Below are positions 35,998 to 44,760 of a stretch of DNA of 64,000 nt, one piece after another. Origin of the DNA: CAWIVH01 sp963839475. GTDB taxonomy: Bacteria > Acidobacteriota > UBA6911. The stretch's first letter is position 1; each line of letters opens with the position of its first letter. The translations under genes were made by a program, and so were the position numbers. Below the pieces are notes generated by a model that was not told the DNA's origin, ran no database searches, and saw only the letters and a program-made list of their open reading frames with translations. The stretch lies in contig CAWIVH010000001.1 in assembly GCA_963839475.1 (NCBI GenBank), positions 1,054,001 through 1,118,000 of the forward strand, read 5' to 3'.

Positions 35998-36834
35998 ATG
36001 ATAGTGCGGCTGATTCTGGGTTTATTTATCCTGTTCACGACCAGCCAGGAAATGCAGCAGCAGCCTGAACCGCTGGAGGGGCCGCCCGAAGAAGCTCCCT
36101 ATATAGAACGCGGTCAGAGGAATTTCAGTTTTTACCCGGGCGGAAAAATCCAGATCAACGCCGGGGCGCCAGGAAGCATCAAAGTCATCGGGTGGAAGCG
36201 TTCTTCGGTGATGGTGGAAATCGAAAGGATAATTCGCGGCGTCGATCCGGAGGCCGCCCAGGTCCTGTCCGTCAAGTATCCTCTGCAGTTGCGCTGGACT
36301 CAAACCCTCGGCACCCTGACAACCGTGGCACTGCCGCCCGGCTCGGTACCGATGGAAGTGAACCTGACCCTCTATGTGCCAAAAGACAAAACCGATTTAA
36401 ACATTCAGATTTCCAGGGGGAATTTCGCGATCGGATCCTTGAATGGCTGGGTCGAGGCCACGCTCCAGAACGGTTCGATCATGGCAAAATCGATCACGGG
36501 ATATTTTTCGGCGACCACCAAGATCGGCAACATCGAAGCTGAAATGTCGGGCAAACGCTGGGAAGGCTATGGTTTTACGGCTGTGACCCAGAAAGGGGAC
36601 GTAGAATTGCGCCTGCCCCAGGATTATTCGGCCGCGCTGCAGCTGGAGACTCGGGGCGGCAACCTAAAGGTGGACTATACCCAGACGCTTCCGGAGGGAG
36701 ATCCGGAACCGCTGGTCTCATCGGAAAAGAAAGGTGCTCGCTCACTTTCGGGAAAGCTCGGAACCGGGGGCTCGCTGATCCGCTTGATGACCATTGTGGG
36801 AGATATTCACTTCGACAAGGCCGAAGCTCCTTAA
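35998..36834 (+). CDS. Exported DUF4097-like protein
   Basis: The product has a signal peptide (IVRLILGLFILFTTSQE). Starting at ATG 35998 it is 278 residues. The mature part consists of short beta motifs (SLNGWVEATLQNGSIMAKSI, TGYFSATTKIGNIEAEMSGK, TQKGDVELRLPQDY) typical of DUF4097-type beta solenoids, resembling the protein at 31982-33700 without the membrane module. It probably acts in the periplasm. A longer start at 35980 is possible. Confidence 0.8.
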   Translation: MIVRLILGLFILFTTSQEMQQQPEPLEGPPEEAPYIERGQRNFSFYPGGKIQINAGAPGSIKVIGWKRSSVMVEIERIIRGVDPEAAQVLSVKYPLQLRWTQTLGTLTTVALPPGSVPMEVNLTLYVPKDKTDLNIQISRGNFAIGSLNGWVEATLQNGSIMAKSITGYFSATTKIGNIEAEMSGKRWEGYGFTAVTQKGDVELRLPQDYSAALQLETRGGNLKVDYTQTLPEGDPEPLVSSEKKGARSLSGKLGTGGSLIRLMTIVGDIHFDKAEAP

Positions 36835-36922
36835 ACCGCAAAACACTCCAGGAATAGTCTTCGATTTCATTATAAGCTCGAACGAACATCTGGTAGCCTC
36901 TCAGCCACATTCGGAGGATCTC

Positions 36923-39133
36923 ATGAAAAAGCTGGCAGCTTGCCTGGGACTGGTCCTATTGACCGCCATCGGTCTTCAATCCACCTTCACCCAGGAGCGT
37001 GAAGACCGCACGCTGATAAGCTGGGACGAAATGCGGGCGATCATCAACGAAGTCTCGGGTGAGCGCGCTATGCACACCACTCTCGAATTGGTGCCCTACC
37101 CGCGCGTTCGAGAAAAGTCCGAATTCGACGGAAAATTCCGGGAGACAGTGGTAATGGAGCGCGCTGCGCGCGAGTTCGGCTTCAGCAATGTCGAGGTCGA
37201 GACATTCCCCTCCGGCACCCTCTGGAATCCCAAAAAAGCCGAGCTTTGGATGGTGTCCCCGGAGTCGCGCAAGCTCTATGACGTCTACGACGTCGTCGTC
37301 TCCATCTGCTCGGGCAGCGAATCTGGCGACGTAACCGCCGATGTGGTCGACGTAGGGATCGGCGGGCGGGCTGAGGATTACGCCGGAAAAGATGTGAAAG
37401 GCAAAATCGTTCTGGGATCCGCTAATTCCGGTGTCCTGCAGCGCCTTGCGGTATTTGAACGGGGAGCCGTCGGGGTCCTGAGCTACAACCTGCTTCGACC
37501 CGACAGCCCTGACCAGATCGCGTCGCAGTCTATTTCATCCGCCGGACGCAACAATGCCAAGCCCGGCTTCGGCTGGTCGATCTCGCCGCGCGTCGCGCGC
37601 GATTTGTCGCAGCATCTGGGGCAGGGTGAAAAAATCACGCTCCGTTCCATCATAGAATCGGAATCCCTGCCCGGGCGAATGGAAATGGTACATGCGGTAA
37701 TTCCGGGCGACGGCAGCTCTCCACAGGAGATCGCCGTCTCGGGCCACCTGTACGAAGGCTACATAAAGCAGGGGGCAAATGACGATAATTCCGGGTGCGC
37801 CGCTACTCTCGAAATGGGGCGCGCCTACATGCGTCTCGTACAGCAGGGGAAGCTGCCGCGGCCGAAGCGAACCATTCATTTTCTGTGGGTGCCGGAAATT
37901 AGCGGCACGATGGCCTGGTTGCGCAAGCACGAAGATGTGAAGAAAAAGCTGATCGCCGACCTGAATTTCGACATGGAAGGACTGGGCTTGAGCTCGGGTT
38001 CGAGCCAGTGGATCATGCACCGCACTCCCGACACCTTCCCGACCTTTCTGAACGACATCGGTGCCAGCGTCCTGGAATTCGTCGGCAATACCAACCGCGA
38101 GCGCGTCCGCTACCGGCACAAAGGATACTCCTTTACCCTGCCGGTGATTTCGCCAACCGGGAGCATGGATCCGTTCTATTACGTGATAGACAAGCATTAC
38201 GGCGCCAGCGACCATGTGGTGTACATCGGGCAGGGGATTCCCTCGCTCATGTTTATCACCTGGCCCGATCCCTACTATCATTCTTCACAAGACACGCCTG
38301 ACAAGCTTGATGCGACCATGTTCAAACGCGCCTCGGTTGTTGGAACGGCCTGCATGTCGATTTTGGCCGGCGCCGACGATGCAACCGCGGGGCGCGTTAC
38401 AGCCGAATCACTCGCGCGCGGCACGGAGCGGATGGGTGAGGCGGAACGAAAGGGGCTCGGCTATCTTGCCGATGCGGCAACCCCCGACGCGCTTATCGAA
38501 GCCTTCAAAGATGCCCGCGCCTCGATACTGCACCAGGCCCGTGTGGAGAAGACCGTGGTGAAAAGCTCTTCAGTCCTGTTTTCCAACCCGGCCGACGCTG
38601 AAAAGAAGCTGGGGAGCTTCGATGTCATGATCGATCAGCGGGCCTCGGACCTGCTCAATGAAGCCAGGACGGTCTTCGCCCTGAATGCAGAAATGAAAAA
38701 AGCTCCATCTGCCCCGCCGTCCCTCACGGATGCTGAACAAACGGCGGCGCGAACCCTCGTGGAGCGCGCCGGAGGAGATGGCGCTTTTGGCGGGTTCGGC
38801 GGAGGAGGTGGCGGAGGACGCCAGGCTCAAATGGCGGCTATGGAAAAAATGTCGCCGGCGGAACGCGCCGAAATGATGGCTCTGCGCAACAAGGTGCCGG
38901 CGCACATGACTTCCGAATTGAACATCCTTCTGGGAAAGAAAATGACAGTGCTGGAAATCCGCGATTTCCTCACCGGGGAGTTCGAACCCTTGCCGCTGGC
39001 CGATCTCCTGGCTTATTTGAAGGGGCAGGAAAAGTCGGGTTCGATCAAGCTTACGGAGAAGCCGGAGGAGCCGAAGCCCGCACCGGCGCCCGCGCCCAAA
39101 ACACCGAAAGGAAAACCAAAAAAGAATCTGTAG
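36923..39133 (+). CDS. M28-family exported zinc aminopeptidase with PA-type insert
   Basis: The 736-residue product has a signal peptide (MKKLAACLGLVLLTAIG). A protease-associated insert (DVVDVGIGGRAEDYAGKDVK) precedes the catalytic region. Candidate metal ligands lie in SGHLYEGYIKQGANDDNSGC (His and Asp), DLNFDMEGLG (Asp), and YYHSSQDTPDKLD (His). The C-terminus holds a Gly-rich run (FGGFGGGGGGGRQ) and a Lys/Pro tail (PKPAPAPAPKTPKGKPKKN). The ATG at 36923 follows CGGAGGA. It is the last gene before the convergent aspS. Confidence 0.9.
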   Translation: MKKLAACLGLVLLTAIGLQSTFTQEREDRTLISWDEMRAIINEVSGERAMHTTLELVPYPRVREKSEFDGKFRETVVMERAAREFGFSNVEVETFPSGTLWNPKKAELWMVSPESRKLYDVYDVVVSICSGSESGDVTADVVDVGIGGRAEDYAGKDVKGKIVLGSANSGVLQRLAVFERGAVGVLSYNLLRPDSPDQIASQSISSAGRNNAKPGFGWSISPRVARDLSQHLGQGEKITLRSIIESESLPGRMEMVHAVIPGDGSSPQEIAVSGHLYEGYIKQGANDDNSGCAATLEMGRAYMRLVQQGKLPRPKRTIHFLWVPEISGTMAWLRKHEDVKKKLIADLNFDMEGLGLSSGSSQWIMHRTPDTFPTFLNDIGASVLEFVGNTNRERVRYRHKGYSFTLPVISPTGSMDPFYYVIDKHYGASDHVVYIGQGIPSLMFITWPDPYYHSSQDTPDKLDATMFKRASVVGTACMSILAGADDATAGRVTAESLARGTERMGEAERKGLGYLADAATPDALIEAFKDARASILHQARVEKTVVKSSSVLFSNPADAEKKLGSFDVMIDQRASDLLNEARTVFALNAEMKKAPSAPPSLTDAEQTAARTLVERAGGDGAFGGFGGGGGGGRQAQMAAMEKMSPAERAEMMALRNKVPAHMTSELNILLGKKMTVLEIRDFLTGEFEPLPLADLLAYLKGQEKSGSIKLTEKPEEPKPAPAPAPKTPKGKPKKNL

Positions 39134-39205
39134 GGGCAGGCGGCCGCGTGCCCAGCGCGGAAACATATAATGGAATCGTCCTGGACACGCGGCCGCGTGT
39201 CCCTA
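39134..39205. terminator. Two GCGGCCGCG palindromes between convergent M28 and aspS genes
   Basis: GTAGGGGCAGGCGGCCGCGTGC (39132-39153) and a perfect 20-nt palindrome GGACACGCGGCCGCGTGTCC (39183-39202) lie as an inverted pair (the second on the other strand reads GTAGGGACACGCGGCC). They lie in the 112-nt convergent gap and may terminate both transcripts. The motif has the look of a dispersed palindromic repeat. No T-tract is seen. Confidence 0.55.
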
Positions 39206-39245
39206 CGGTTGTGGCCAATAGCTGTCTTGTTATCTACAGGAGCGG

Positions 39246-41006
39246 CTATTCCACGATTTTCAGGCGCAATTCCCTGAGATGTTTGGGATCCAGCTCCGAC
39301 GGCGCGTCGAACATCAGGTCACTGGCGCTGGCCGTTTTCGGGAACGCTATCACCTCCCGGATGTTCGGCTCGTCGGCCATCAGCATCACCAGGCGGTCAA
39401 TGCCGGGAGCCATTCCCCCATGGGGCGGCGCGCCATACTCAAACGCCTCCAGCATATGGCCGAAGCGCCGCTGCGCCTCTTCGTCGCTATAGCCAAGGCT
39501 TTGGAAGATCTTGGCCTGGATTTCCCTGCGGTGGATACGGATGCTGCCGCTGGACAATTCGTAACCGTTACAGACCAGGTCGTAGGCGTTGCTCATTACC
39601 TCGCCCGGATGGCTCTCCAGCTTTTCCAGGTGCTCTTCCTTGGGCATCGTGAAAGGATGATGGGCAAAGCTCCACCGCTGCTCCTCCTCATCCCACTCGA
39701 ACATGGGGAAATCGACGACCCAGCCGAAAGCCAGCAGGTCGGGGGGCGCCAGCTTCAGCCGGTCGCGGAATTCGAGGCGGAGGGCGCCCAGGGCCTTATT
39801 GGCAACAGCCGCTTTGTCGGCAACGATGCACACCAGGTCCCCATCCCCGGCTTGCAGGCGCGACGAAACTGCGGCCGCTTCTTCGGGCTTCACGAATTTC
39901 GCTACCGTTCCCTTCACTCCTTCGGCCGTCCACGCCAGGGTCGCGAGCCCTTTGGCCCCGGCCGGTTTGATGAACTCGGTGATGATTTCCACATCTTTGC
40001 GGGAGTAGCCGCCGCATCCGGGCGCTTTGATGCCTTTGATTACGCCTCCCCCCTGGATGACGTCGGCGAAAACCTTGAATTCGCTGGCGGCGAAAATGTC
40101 GGTGAGGTCGCATATTTCCATGCCGAAGCGCAGGTCGGGCTTATCGCTGCCGTAGCGGTTCATGGCCTCAGCATAGGTCAGCCTGGGGAACGGCTGCAGG
40201 ATCCGCTTGTGCGGCGTTGTGGCGGGGATCAGTTCCGTGACGAGCCCCTCAACCACCTCCAGCACGTCGTCGCGGTTGACGAAGGACATTTCCATGTCCA
40301 GTTGTGTGAATTCGGGCTGCCGGTCGCCGCGCAGGTCCTCATCGCGCATGCAGCGCGCGATCTGGAAGTAGCGTTCATACCCCGCTACCATGAGAAGCTG
40401 CTTTAGCTGCTGGGGACTTTGCGGCAGGGCAAAGAACTTGCCCGGCCACACCCGGCTGGGGACGACGTAATCGCGTGCGCCCTCCGGGGTCGATTTGATC
40501 ATGATAGGGGTTTCGATTTCGAGGAAGCCCTGCTTATCCAGGTAGTCGCGAATAAACTTGATCACGCGATGACGGAGAATGACGTTCTTCTGCATCCGCG
40601 CTCGCCGCAGATCGAGGTAACGGTATTTCAGGCGGAGGCTTTCATCGGTGCGGTAGCCGTCGTCATCAAGCTGAATCGGAACCGCCTTGGACGGATTGAG
40701 GATCTCGATCGACTGAGCCAGCACCTCGATTTCTCCGCTGGTAAGGTTGGGATTCACGGTCCCTTCAGGCCGCGGCCGTACGGTGCCCGTGACGCGGAGA
40801 ACGTACTCCACTCGCGCCCGCTCTGCACCAAGGTAGGCGTCGCCGACACTCGGATCCGCCGTGACCTGAACCAGTCCGGATCGGTCCCGGAGATCGATAA
40901 AGATAAGCCCGCCGTGATCCCGGCGCTTATGCACCCATCCGGCCAACGAGACCGTCTGACCGGCATGCGACAACCGCAGTTCACCACCGTTGTGAGTCTT
41001 CAACAT
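39246..41006 (-). CDS. aspS: Aspartate-tRNA ligase
   Basis: AspS charges tRNA-Asp (possibly also tRNA-Asn). From the ATG at 41006 the product is 586 residues, the bacterial size. The N-terminal OB fold has AGWVHKRRDHGGLIFIDLRD. The class II catalytic core has CMRDEDLRGDRQPEFTQLDM and the C-terminal motif 3 GGMAPGIDRLVMLM. A bacterial GAD insert lies in between. The longer frame, to 41105, is not needed. ispG ends 55 nt upstream on the same strand. Confidence 0.97.
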   Translation of the reverse strand: MLKTHNGGELRLSHAGQTVSLAGWVHKRRDHGGLIFIDLRDRSGLVQVTADPSVGDAYLGAERARVEYVLRVTGTVRPRPEGTVNPNLTSGEIEVLAQSIEILNPSKAVPIQLDDDGYRTDESLRLKYRYLDLRRARMQKNVILRHRVIKFIRDYLDKQGFLEIETPIMIKSTPEGARDYVVPSRVWPGKFFALPQSPQQLKQLLMVAGYERYFQIARCMRDEDLRGDRQPEFTQLDMEMSFVNRDDVLEVVEGLVTELIPATTPHKRILQPFPRLTYAEAMNRYGSDKPDLRFGMEICDLTDIFAASEFKVFADVIQGGGVIKGIKAPGCGGYSRKDVEIITEFIKPAGAKGLATLAWTAEGVKGTVAKFVKPEEAAAVSSRLQAGDGDLVCIVADKAAVANKALGALRLEFRDRLKLAPPDLLAFGWVVDFPMFEWDEEEQRWSFAHHPFTMPKEEHLEKLESHPGEVMSNAYDLVCNGYELSSGSIRIHRREIQAKIFQSLGYSDEEAQRRFGHMLEAFEYGAPPHGGMAPGIDRLVMLMADEPNIREVIAFPKTASASDLMFDAPSELDPKHLRELRLKIVE

Positions 41007-41061
41007 TGTTTTGGCTTCCGTGTAAATAAGGAATATGGAGCTAAAGGCTTTTAGAATACCA

Positions 41062-42291
41062 TTAATTGGCGCCGGAGGAGGAGTAATGAGATTGAACGTA
41101 TTCATCCAGAATTGAGATGAATTCCGGCACGATTCCCGGGCCTCTAAGGGTAGTCAGCAGCCGGCCATCGGCATAAACCGGGGCCTTGGGCTCTTCCCCG
41201 GTGCCGGGAAGTGAAATCCCGATATTTGAATGCTTGGACTCTCCCGGCCCGTTAACGACGCAGCCCATCACCGCGACTTTCAGCTCTTCGACGCCGCGGT
41301 ATTTTTGTTTCCACTGAGGCATCTGGTCCCGCAGGTAGTTCTGAATCTGGTCGGCCATCTCCTGAAAGAAAGTGGAAGTGGTGCGCCCGCATCCCGGACA
41401 GGCGGAAACCTGCGGCAGAAAGCTGCGAATCCCCATCGATTGCAGAATCTGCTGGGCGACGCGCACCTCCTCCGCCCGGTCGCCATTGGGCGCCGGGGTG
41501 AGCGATACGCGGATGGTATCCCCGATCCCTTCTTGCAGAAGCACGGCCAGGCCGGTGGCCGACGCCACAATCCCTTTGGCGCCCATCCCGGCTTCCGTCA
41601 ATCCCAGGTGCAGCGAATAATCGCACTGTGCCGCGAGCGCGCGATAGACCTCGATCAGATCCTGCACCCCGGAAACCTTAGCACTTAGAATGATCTGGTC
41701 GCGGCCAAGGCCGTAATCCTCGGCCATCCGGGCGGACTCCAATGCGCTGCGATTCATGGCCTGGATCAGGATGCTTCGTCCGTCCAACGGTTCGGGCCGG
41801 CGGGAATTTTCGTCCATCATGCGAGCCAGCAGCGCCTGGTCGAGAGATCCCCAGTTGACCCCTATGCGCACCGGCTTGCCGTTTTCCTTCGCAACATCAA
41901 TCATGCTGCGAAAGTTATCGTCGTGGCGTTTGCCAACGCCTACATTCCCGGGATTGATCCGGTACTTGGCAAGCGCACGCGCGCAGGCAGGATATTGCGT
42001 CAGGAGAAGGTGGCCGTTGAAGTGGAAATCGCCGATGATCGGAACCTGGATCCCCTGGTCGGCGAGACGATCTACAATCTGTGGAATCGCTTGAGCGGCT
42101 TCGCGCGTGTTTACTGTGACCCGGACCAGCTCCGAGCCGGATGCGGCCAGGGCGGCAACCTGGCGGACCGTAGCCGCGATGTCCGCGGTGTCGGTGTTGG
42201 TCATCGACTGAACCACGATAGGCGCACCGCCGCCAACCTGAACTCCTCCAATCAGAACTCCTACGGACCTTCTGCGCGCTATTGTGTTCAT
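41062..42291 (-). CDS. ispG: 4-hydroxy-3-methylbut-2-en-1-yl diphosphate synthase (ferredoxin or flavodoxin)
   Basis: IspG is the [4Fe-4S] enzyme converting MEcPP to HMBPP in the MEP isoprenoid pathway. The 409-residue product has PIVVQSMTNTDTADIAATV, then INPGNVGVGKRHDDNF, and cluster cysteines in SACPGCGRT and MGCVVNGPGESKHSN. It is the short bacterial form without the plant-type insert. It precedes aspS in the same direction; a joint transcript is likely. Confidence 0.97.
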   Translation of the reverse strand: MNTIARRRSVGVLIGGVQVGGGAPIVVQSMTNTDTADIAATVRQVAALAASGSELVRVTVNTREAAQAIPQIVDRLADQGIQVPIIGDFHFNGHLLLTQYPACARALAKYRINPGNVGVGKRHDDNFRSMIDVAKENGKPVRIGVNWGSLDQALLARMMDENSRRPEPLDGRSILIQAMNRSALESARMAEDYGLGRDQIILSAKVSGVQDLIEVYRALAAQCDYSLHLGLTEAGMGAKGIVASATGLAVLLQEGIGDTIRVSLTPAPNGDRAEEVRVAQQILQSMGIRSFLPQVSACPGCGRTTSTFFQEMADQIQNYLRDQMPQWKQKYRGVEELKVAVMGCVVNGPGESKHSNIGISLPGTGEEPKAPVYADGRLLTTLRGPGIVPEFISILDEYVQSHYSSSGAN

Positions 42292-42374
42292 TTAAAGACA
42301 AACCTTTCCTTAGGGTGGCTGCCTGAAAAGGGTAGCCCATCAACCCACCCCCATCAAGCTCCGTTAATGAATGG

Positions 42375-42490
42375 GTGTCGAGCTAAAATTACCCTTTTTA
42401 ATGTTTTCGGGCATTTTTGGTGGAAATTATACGCGCGAGATTTCGCACCACACCATCAATGTAAAAAAAAGGATAATTTTAGCCTGACGC
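42375..42490. repeat. AT-rich inverted repeat upstream of hpt
   Basis: Arms GCTAAAATTACCCTTTTT (42382-42399) and AAAAAGGATAATTTTAGC (42466-42483) pair at 17 of 18 positions, with partial extension outward through GTGTCGA/TGACGC. The segment is far richer in A+T than its surroundings. It occupies the ispG-hpt divergent gap and ends 45 nt before hpt. It may be a MITE-like element that now contains the hpt promoter, or a regulatory hairpin. Confidence 0.7.
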
Positions 42491-42528
42491 CAATTCATGT
42501 AAGATGCGGAGCCAAAGGAGACCGTCCC

Positions 42529-43095
42529 ATGGGAGTCAACTGGTACAGCCATCTAAACGAAACCGTCGGACCGGTAGTCATCGAAGCAGAGGCTATCCGC
42601 AAGAGGGTGAGAGAATTGGGGGAACAGATCACCCGCGACTACCTGGGCAAATCCCTCCACATGATCTGCATTTTAAAAGGCGCGTGCGTCTTCCACGCGG
42701 ACCTTATGCGGAACATCGACCTGGGGCTTTCCTTCGATTTTATCGCCGTGGGCAGCTATGGGTCGGGAACCAAAAGCAGTGGAGAAGTTCGAATCCTGAA
42801 GGATTTGGATGAAAGTGTCGAGGGGAGGGATGTGCTCCTGGTGGAGGACATTCTTGATACCGGCCTGACCCTCCATTACCTGCTGCTGAACCTGGAGTCG
42901 CGCGGGCCGAAATCGCTCAGGATTGCCACCCTGCTTAATAAACCCTCCCGGCGTCAGATCCAGGTGCAGGCCGACTATATCGGATTCGACATCCCGGACC
43001 AGTTTGTCATCGGCTACGGGCTGGATTACCGCCAAAGGTACCGCAACCTTCCCGATATAAGGGTTTTGCAGTTGGGCGGGGACAGCGAAGAATAG
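42529..43095 (+). CDS. hpt: Hypoxanthine phosphoribosyltransferase
   Basis: Hpt salvages hypoxanthine and guanine with PRPP. From the ATG at 42529 (preceded by AAAGGAG) the product is 188 residues. It has the PRPP-binding loop VLLVEDILDTGLTLHYLL (about 100-117), LHMICILKGACVFHADLM and DFIAVGSYGSGTKSSGEV, and a C-terminal FVIGYGLDYRQRYRNLPDI. It complements the salvage operon at 44.9-50.2 kb. Confidence 0.96.
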   Translation: MGVNWYSHLNETVGPVVIEAEAIRKRVRELGEQITRDYLGKSLHMICILKGACVFHADLMRNIDLGLSFDFIAVGSYGSGTKSSGEVRILKDLDESVEGRDVLLVEDILDTGLTLHYLLLNLESRGPKSLRIATLLNKPSRRQIQVQADYIGFDIPDQFVIGYGLDYRQRYRNLPDIRVLQLGGDSEE

Positions 43096-43322
43096 AAGCA
43101 TCCAGCCGCGAACGCTCATCTGAATTTGAAAATGGACACGATTCTTAAGGCCGAAGACCGATTTTGCATAGTTCTGCCTATGAGACCGACCGGGCTGAAC
43201 CGGGTGTCTCAGAGCAGGCTAGACCGCGGCTAAGGAGAGGGCTGAAAGCCCCGTCCGCAAAAGCTTTCTGAAATACCAGCTCCAGCCCATTTTCGCAGAC
43301 AGACAGCCACGAAACGGCCTAA

Positions 43323-43346
43323 GGGCACACCTCGAGGTGCCTTTGT
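43323..43346 (+). terminator. Putative terminator downstream of hpt
   Basis: GGGCACACCTCGAGGTGCC forms a hairpin around the perfect palindrome CACCTCGAGGTG, followed by TTTGTT. It is about 230 nt after the hpt stop. Two other hairpins precede it in the same gap (TGAGAC...GTCTCA near 43178 and GGGCTGAAAGCCC near 43241). No gene is seen in 43096-43386. Confidence 0.5.
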
Positions 43347-43386
43347 TCATCCCATAAATCGCGGCAAACTCTCTTCAATCAGACGC

Positions 43387-44052
43387 TTAACGCGTTCCGC
43401 CTAATGTCGTCTCGGCGCTTTGAACCGCAGCAGCACGAACCGCTTCATCCTGGGAATGGTAGGTGTGCCAATGCCAGGCTTCTACGGCGCTGCGCCTCTT
43501 TTCGTCTCCGAAAAATCCGGATTTTTCGAAATCGTGCGTGTACTTTTCACACGACGATTGCTGATGTTGCAGGTGCACGAAAGCCTTCTCGCTTTCCGAG
43601 ACGGGTGAGATCTTGCCCAGCTTGTTCTCGATCACGTTTTTCATGTGGTTGAGGCTCACTGTGCATCGGGAATTGTCGTCCGAGCGCACAACCGTGCGGC
43701 CCCGGGCGAAAGACACCTGGCTCAAAAGGGCCAGCGCCAGCAGGCAGCAGGCCACCAGACGGAACCGCATCGTAGCTTGGGGATCGACGAGGCGCACCCC
43801 CAGGCGCACAGGTCCCACATCCCCCTCGCGCCGCGTCCATTGCACCACCGCGCTCGAACGCAGCTTTTTCGGGAGATCCACCGACACCATGGTGCCGGGG
43901 GCAACAACATCTTTCTCCACTAATAAACCGAGACCTTTGCGGCTGAAATCCAGGCTTTGCCCTTGGATTTCAAAGGGATTGCCCCATCGGTCGGTACCCC
44001 TGATCCTGACTGTTTCCTGCAAGTTTGCCCTGACATTACGTCGGGAATTCAT
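43387..44052 (-). CDS. PilZ domain fused to an apparently exported C-terminal segment
   Basis: Residues 1-90 of the 221-residue product form a PilZ domain, a c-di-GMP-binding fold (SRRNVRANLQETVRIRG, SLDFSRKGLGLLVE, VQWTRREGDVGPVRLGVRL). From Met95 the sequence MRFRLVACCLLALALLSQVS looks like a complete signal peptide ending near FARG, followed by a polar tail with two cysteines (SRCTVSLNHM; SSCEKYTHDF). Thus a cytoplasmic domain appears fused to a membrane-crossing or exported segment. The start has AAGGAGAGC. An internal start at 43770 has no ribosome site. Confidence 0.8.
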   Translation of the reverse strand: MNSRRNVRANLQETVRIRGTDRWGNPFEIQGQSLDFSRKGLGLLVEKDVVAPGTMVSVDLPKKLRSSAVVQWTRREGDVGPVRLGVRLVDPQATMRFRLVACCLLALALLSQVSFARGRTVVRSDDNSRCTVSLNHMKNVIENKLGKISPVSESEKAFVHLQHQQSSCEKYTHDFEKSGFFGDEKRRSAVEAWHWHTYHSQDEAVRAAAVQSAETTLGGTR

Positions 44053-44229
44053 AGTGCTCTCCTTCTACAAACTTAACTCGGCCCATTATGAACTCACCTT
44101 GAGCTGGCCGTGTGTGACGGGCATCACCAAAACAGCAATGAGGCGGGATATCCATGTAGGAGTACGAGGTACGGCCGCCTTGCCGTTGCCGACTCGCTGT
44201 CGTATCATCGGACGCAGGAGGAGAAAGAA

Positions 44230-44760
44230 GTGGATTTCCCAAGGATCCTGAGGGCTATATCCGATTTCTTTAACACCGAAGGCCGCCCCTTTGCCCTGAT
44301 TGACGCCTTTGGCCTCCACACATACGGACTTAGCCGCGCCACGCAGGACCTTGACTTCGCGGCCGATGCAGCATCGCAGGACGGGCTTGTCGGGTTTCTT
44401 GAGTCCCTCGGCTATAAAACCATTCACCGCTCTTCCGGTTATTCCTGTCACCTCCACGAGGATGCTTCTTACGGCCGGATTGATTTCGTCTATGTTGCCG
44501 GGGAAACCAGCCGGAGGCTTTTTGCCGAAGCGAATTCCGGATTCGAGTTCGAAGGTTTCAATATTCCAGTCCCGCGGCCCGAACACCTGGCGGCCATGAA
44601 GGTCCACGCCATAAAGAATGACCCGTCGCGGACACATCAGGATCTCGCTGACATTCAGTTTCTGCTGGGCCTCCCTGGCGTGAACCAAGAAGAGGTGCGG
44701 TCGTATTTTGAGAAAGGCGGATTGTTGCGTCTTTATGAACAAATCAGAAAAGACTCGTGA
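44230..44760 (+). CDS. Nucleotidyltransferase-fold protein (AbiEii/MNT-like)
   Basis: From the GTG at 44230 (behind AGGAGGAGAAAG) the product is 176 residues. The block PFALIDAFGLHTYGLSRATQDLDFAADA resembles the GGxALxxHG...RxTxDxD motif of MNT/AbiEii nucleotidyltransferases: DLD supplies the metal-binding acids, but the usual GG/GS motif is replaced by IDAFG. RIDFVYV adds a third acidic site. Such proteins occur in toxin-antitoxin or phage-defence pairs. It overlaps a small downstream gene by 26 nt. Confidence 0.78.
   Translation: MDFPRILRAISDFFNTEGRPFALIDAFGLHTYGLSRATQDLDFAADAASQDGLVGFLESLGYKTIHRSSGYSCHLHEDASYGRIDFVYVAGETSRRLFAEANSGFEFEGFNIPVPRPEHLAAMKVHAIKNDPSRTHQDLADIQFLLGLPGVNQEEVRSYFEKGGLLRLYEQIRKDS

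Noticed and set aside
43140..43260. Possible riboswitch downstream of hpt
   Set aside because: Two hairpins are visible but no known aptamer core; more like intergenic repeat hairpins after hpt.
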